6,557 nucleotides of DNA. Source: Lysinibacillus sp. (GTDB lineage Bacteria > Bacillota > Bacilli > Bacillales_A > Planococcaceae). Location: NCBI GenBank assembly GCA_012735355.1, contig JAAYHP010000543.1, positions 1 to 6,557 on the forward strand. The letters are read 5' to 3'. The position numbers and the translations under genes were made by a program. The notes beneath the pieces are model-generated. The model made no database searches. It was not told the origin of the DNA and saw only the letters and a list, made by a program, of their open reading frames with translations. Shown here in pieces: positions 5,144 to 6,557 of this stretch; position 1 is the first letter of the stretch, and each line of letters starts with the position of its first letter.

Positions 5144-6481
5144 TTATGCCTTCTCTAAATCAACTAAACCGACACTTTCCGTAATCTCTAATTTAATATA
5201 TTTTGGCTCTATTTCGTATTTATTTACCAAATTTACAATGTCATCTACAAAGGTTGGCATATAAAAATGGGATGGAGAAATAATAACAGCAACTTGATAA
5301 AGTTTTAAGTTTCGATCTTTTCTATTTTTTAGCCAGCTCAATACTTGCTCTAGTACTAGCGTATCCACTTCATGGATTTTGCCAAGAGTCTCCGCTGCTT
5401 CTATAAAAATGACAGGTGAAACATGTCCTAGCGTGTCAGAATACCATCTTGCTAAAGCTTCAAATCCAACAACTTCACCAGTTTCAATTTTTATCTTTGG
5501 CTGTAAATACACTGTAATTTCTTTATTTTGAATTGCATGAATCAATTTGTTTTGAATTTCCATTTTTTTACTGATTTCTATTGCAAATTCTTCTTTATAC
5601 GTAACAACTGAATTTCCCGGTTTCTTCTTCGCTTGGCTTAGTGCGATATCCGCAAAACGAACTAAATCATCAATATTTCCATTATAGTTTTTTAACGATA
5701 CAGCACCGATACTAAATGAAATATATAAATCAATCCCATTCAATTGGAAAGAATCTTTCGAAATGTCTAGAAGTTTTTGCAAATAGTATTCGATTTCTTC
5801 TTCCGTACATTTACCGTAAACAATTAAAGATGCCTCTGTCGCTCTAGAAACGATCGTTTCAATATCAGCTAATTCATTTTTGATACGTTGTTCAATTTCA
5901 CTTTGGAGTATCGCTAGTTGAGTTTTTCCAAAAGTATCAACGATTTGAATATAATCTGATGGTTGAATTAGCAAAATAAACCCAGACAAGTCATCATCTA
6001 TTTTTTCTTGAAATGTATCAATAAAATAATTGTAATTTTTCAGTCCAGAAATAGCATCCGTATATATAAGTTGTTGAACTTTCTCTTGTTCTTTCGCTAG
6101 ATTGGCACACTTTTGATTCGTAATATCGGAAAAAATTATGATATTAAATACGTGATGTTGTTTGCTATCAAAGATGGGTTGACAATATAGATCAATCCAA
6201 AAATAGCAACCATCTTTTTTTCGACATAATTCTTCACTTCTACTTTTTTGAAATGGAAGATCTTCCACTTCGAATACGTTTTCATCAAATATTGTCCCTA
6301 TATCAAAATGTTCATTTTTTATTTCATCTATTGAATAGCCGGTTAATTTCGTAAATATTTCATTGGCATATAATACTTCACGATTTGTAGGGTCGGTAAT
6401 GAGGAAGGCTGATTGGAATTGTGAGCCAATTCGACAAAGCCAGAAAAATAAATTGTCTTTATCATCTATAGTATGTAACAT
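5144..6481 (-). CDS. N-terminal PAS, degenerate GGDEF and first half of EAL (445 residues)
   Basis: A cytoplasmic sensor-type protein without membrane segments. Residues about 18-128 form a PAS domain (QSAFLITDPTNREVLYANEI, then GYS; PAC part FWIDLYCQPIFD…FSDIT). It lacks the LOV NCRFLQ signature, so it is not a flavin photosensor by sequence. Residues about 139-297 form a GGDEF-fold domain (TDAISGLKNYNYF; SIGAVSL; ADIALSQAK). The signature site reads ATEASL after Arg213, so cyclase activity should be absent. The EAL domain starts near 310, with FEALARW (Glu341) and LEITES (Glu432, Glu435). The usual VNLS reads VIIS at 399-402, which replaces the metal-binding Asn. The ATG at 6481 is fixed by AAGGAGG (6495-6489). 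The protein stops at TAA 5146-5144 in mid-domain. Confidence 0.8.
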   Translation of the reverse strand: MLHTIDDKDNLFFWLCRIGSQFQSAFLITDPTNREVLYANEIFTKLTGYSIDEIKNEHFDIGTIFDENVFEVEDLPFQKSRSEELCRKKDGCYFWIDLYCQPIFDSKQHHVFNIIIFSDITNQKCANLAKEQEKVQQLIYTDAISGLKNYNYFIDTFQEKIDDDLSGFILLIQPSDYIQIVDTFGKTQLAILQSEIEQRIKNELADIETIVSRATEASLIVYGKCTEEEIEYYLQKLLDISKDSFQLNGIDLYISFSIGAVSLKNYNGNIDDLVRFADIALSQAKKKPGNSVVTYKEEFAIEISKKMEIQNKLIHAIQNKEITVYLQPKIKIETGEVVGFEALARWYSDTLGHVSPVIFIEAAETLGKIHEVDTLVLEQVLSWLKNRKDRNLKLYQVAVIISPSHFYMPTFVDDIVNLVNKYEIEPKYIKLEITESVGLVDLEKA

Positions 6482-6488
6482 TTTTAAG

Positions 6489-6495
6489 CCTCCTT
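6489..6495 (-). promoter_or_regulatory. Ribosome binding site of the PAS-GGDEF-EAL gene
   Basis: Minus-strand AAGGAGG stands seven bases before the ATG at 6481. It is a perfect match to the anti-SD core, so the gene retains a strong translation start despite the downstream nonsense codon. Confidence 0.8.
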
Positions 6496-6518
6496 CATGA
6501 AATTCCTACAAAATATAT

Positions 6519-6546
6519 TTTATAGAAAAAAATGAAAAAAAGCCAA
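6519..6546 (-). promoter_or_regulatory. Candidate sigma-A promoter of the PAS-GGDEF-EAL gene
   Basis: Minus-strand TTGGCT (6546-6541, 4 of 6 to TTGACA), a 16-base spacer, then TATAAA (6524-6519, 5 of 6 to TATAAT). The intervening sequence is very AT-rich, so chance -10 matches are likely. The placement 38 bases upstream of the start codon is sensible. The remaining bases to the right edge show no gene. Confidence 0.4.
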
Positions 6547-6557
6547 TAATCTAGTAA

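Larger units (their letters stand above)
4811..6481 (-). pseudogene. PAS-GGDEF-EAL cyclic-di-GMP protein, interrupted by an in-frame TAA
   Basis: Reading one frame from the ATG at 6481 to the TAA at 4811 gives 556 codons and a complete PAS - degenerate GGDEF - EAL architecture, except for a single TAA at codon 446 (5146-5144). No frameshift is needed: the residues before (LEITESVGLVDLEKA) and after (ETLEKLHQIGF, then VDDFGIG) join exactly as in intact EAL domains. One base substitution could account for it (for example from CAA, GAA, AAA, TTA, TAT or TAC). The EAL barrel is cut between two acidic metal-site motifs, so neither half should hydrolyse c-di-GMP alone. It has its own ribosome binding site and candidate promoter, is followed by a terminator, and has no visible operon partners. 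Alternatives are a sequencing or assembly error, or reinitiated translation giving two polypeptides. Confidence 0.8.

Noticed and set aside
5144..5146. Programmed read-through or recoding of the stop codon in the EAL gene
   Set aside because: The codon is TAA, the most efficient stop, with no selenocysteine (TGA) or pyrrolysine (TAG) possibility and no clear downstream stimulatory structure. A plain nonsense change is simpler.
6090..6430. LOV-type (flavin) photosensor in the PAS domain
   Set aside because: The LOV signature with its reactive cysteine (NCRFLQ) is absent; the corresponding part reads GYSIDEIKNEHF.

Overview
The window looks like a chromosomal stretch of a low-GC Gram-positive bacterium of the order Bacillales. 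The reasons are strong AAGGAGG-type ribosome binding sites, AT-rich codon use, a lipoprotein PstS with an LGAC lipobox, TTAACA-like PhoP boxes, and the gene order pbpA-pstS-pstC-pstA, which is the order I know from Bacillus subtilis. The protein style suggests a Planococcaceae-type genus (Lysinibacillus/Solibacillus-like), but this is an impression and not shown. All genes lie on the minus strand, so the window is transcribed from its right end to its left end.

Region by region, in the direction of transcription: (1) 6481-4811 holds a PAS-GGDEF-EAL cyclic-di-GMP type gene. It is split by a single in-frame TAA at 5146-5144, so it is best treated as a pseudogene or a nonsense-interrupted gene. 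Its GGDEF motif is degenerate and one EAL metal ligand appears to be replaced. A weak U-rich terminator follows. (2) 4634-2433 encodes a class B penicillin-binding protein (PBP2A-like, pbpA) with all three transpeptidase motifs. Its true start is 13 codons inside the longest open frame. (3) 2431-2321 is a long nested inverted repeat directly after the pbpA stop. It can fold either as one long stem or as a compact terminator. (4) 2243-2192 is the pstS control region, with four PhoP-box-like repeats about one helical turn apart, followed by a -10-like element. (5) 2124 to the left edge holds pstS, a 12-bp intergenic hairpin, pstC, and the first 35 codons of pstA.

The pst genes encode a high-affinity phosphate ABC importer: a lipoprotein receptor (PstS) and two membrane permeases (PstC and PstA). 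The ATPase PstB is presumably beyond the left edge. The control elements suggest induction under phosphate starvation through PhoP-PhoR, with the hairpin after pstS favouring more receptor than permease. pbpA has its own extended -10 promoter and terminator, so it is a conserved neighbour rather than an obvious operon partner.

I see no mobile element, CRISPR array, tRNA or rRNA, and no clear undescribed multi-gene system. The observations most worth following up are the nonsense codon plus degenerate catalytic motifs in the PAS-GGDEF-EAL gene, and the alternative-fold repeat between pbpA and pstS.
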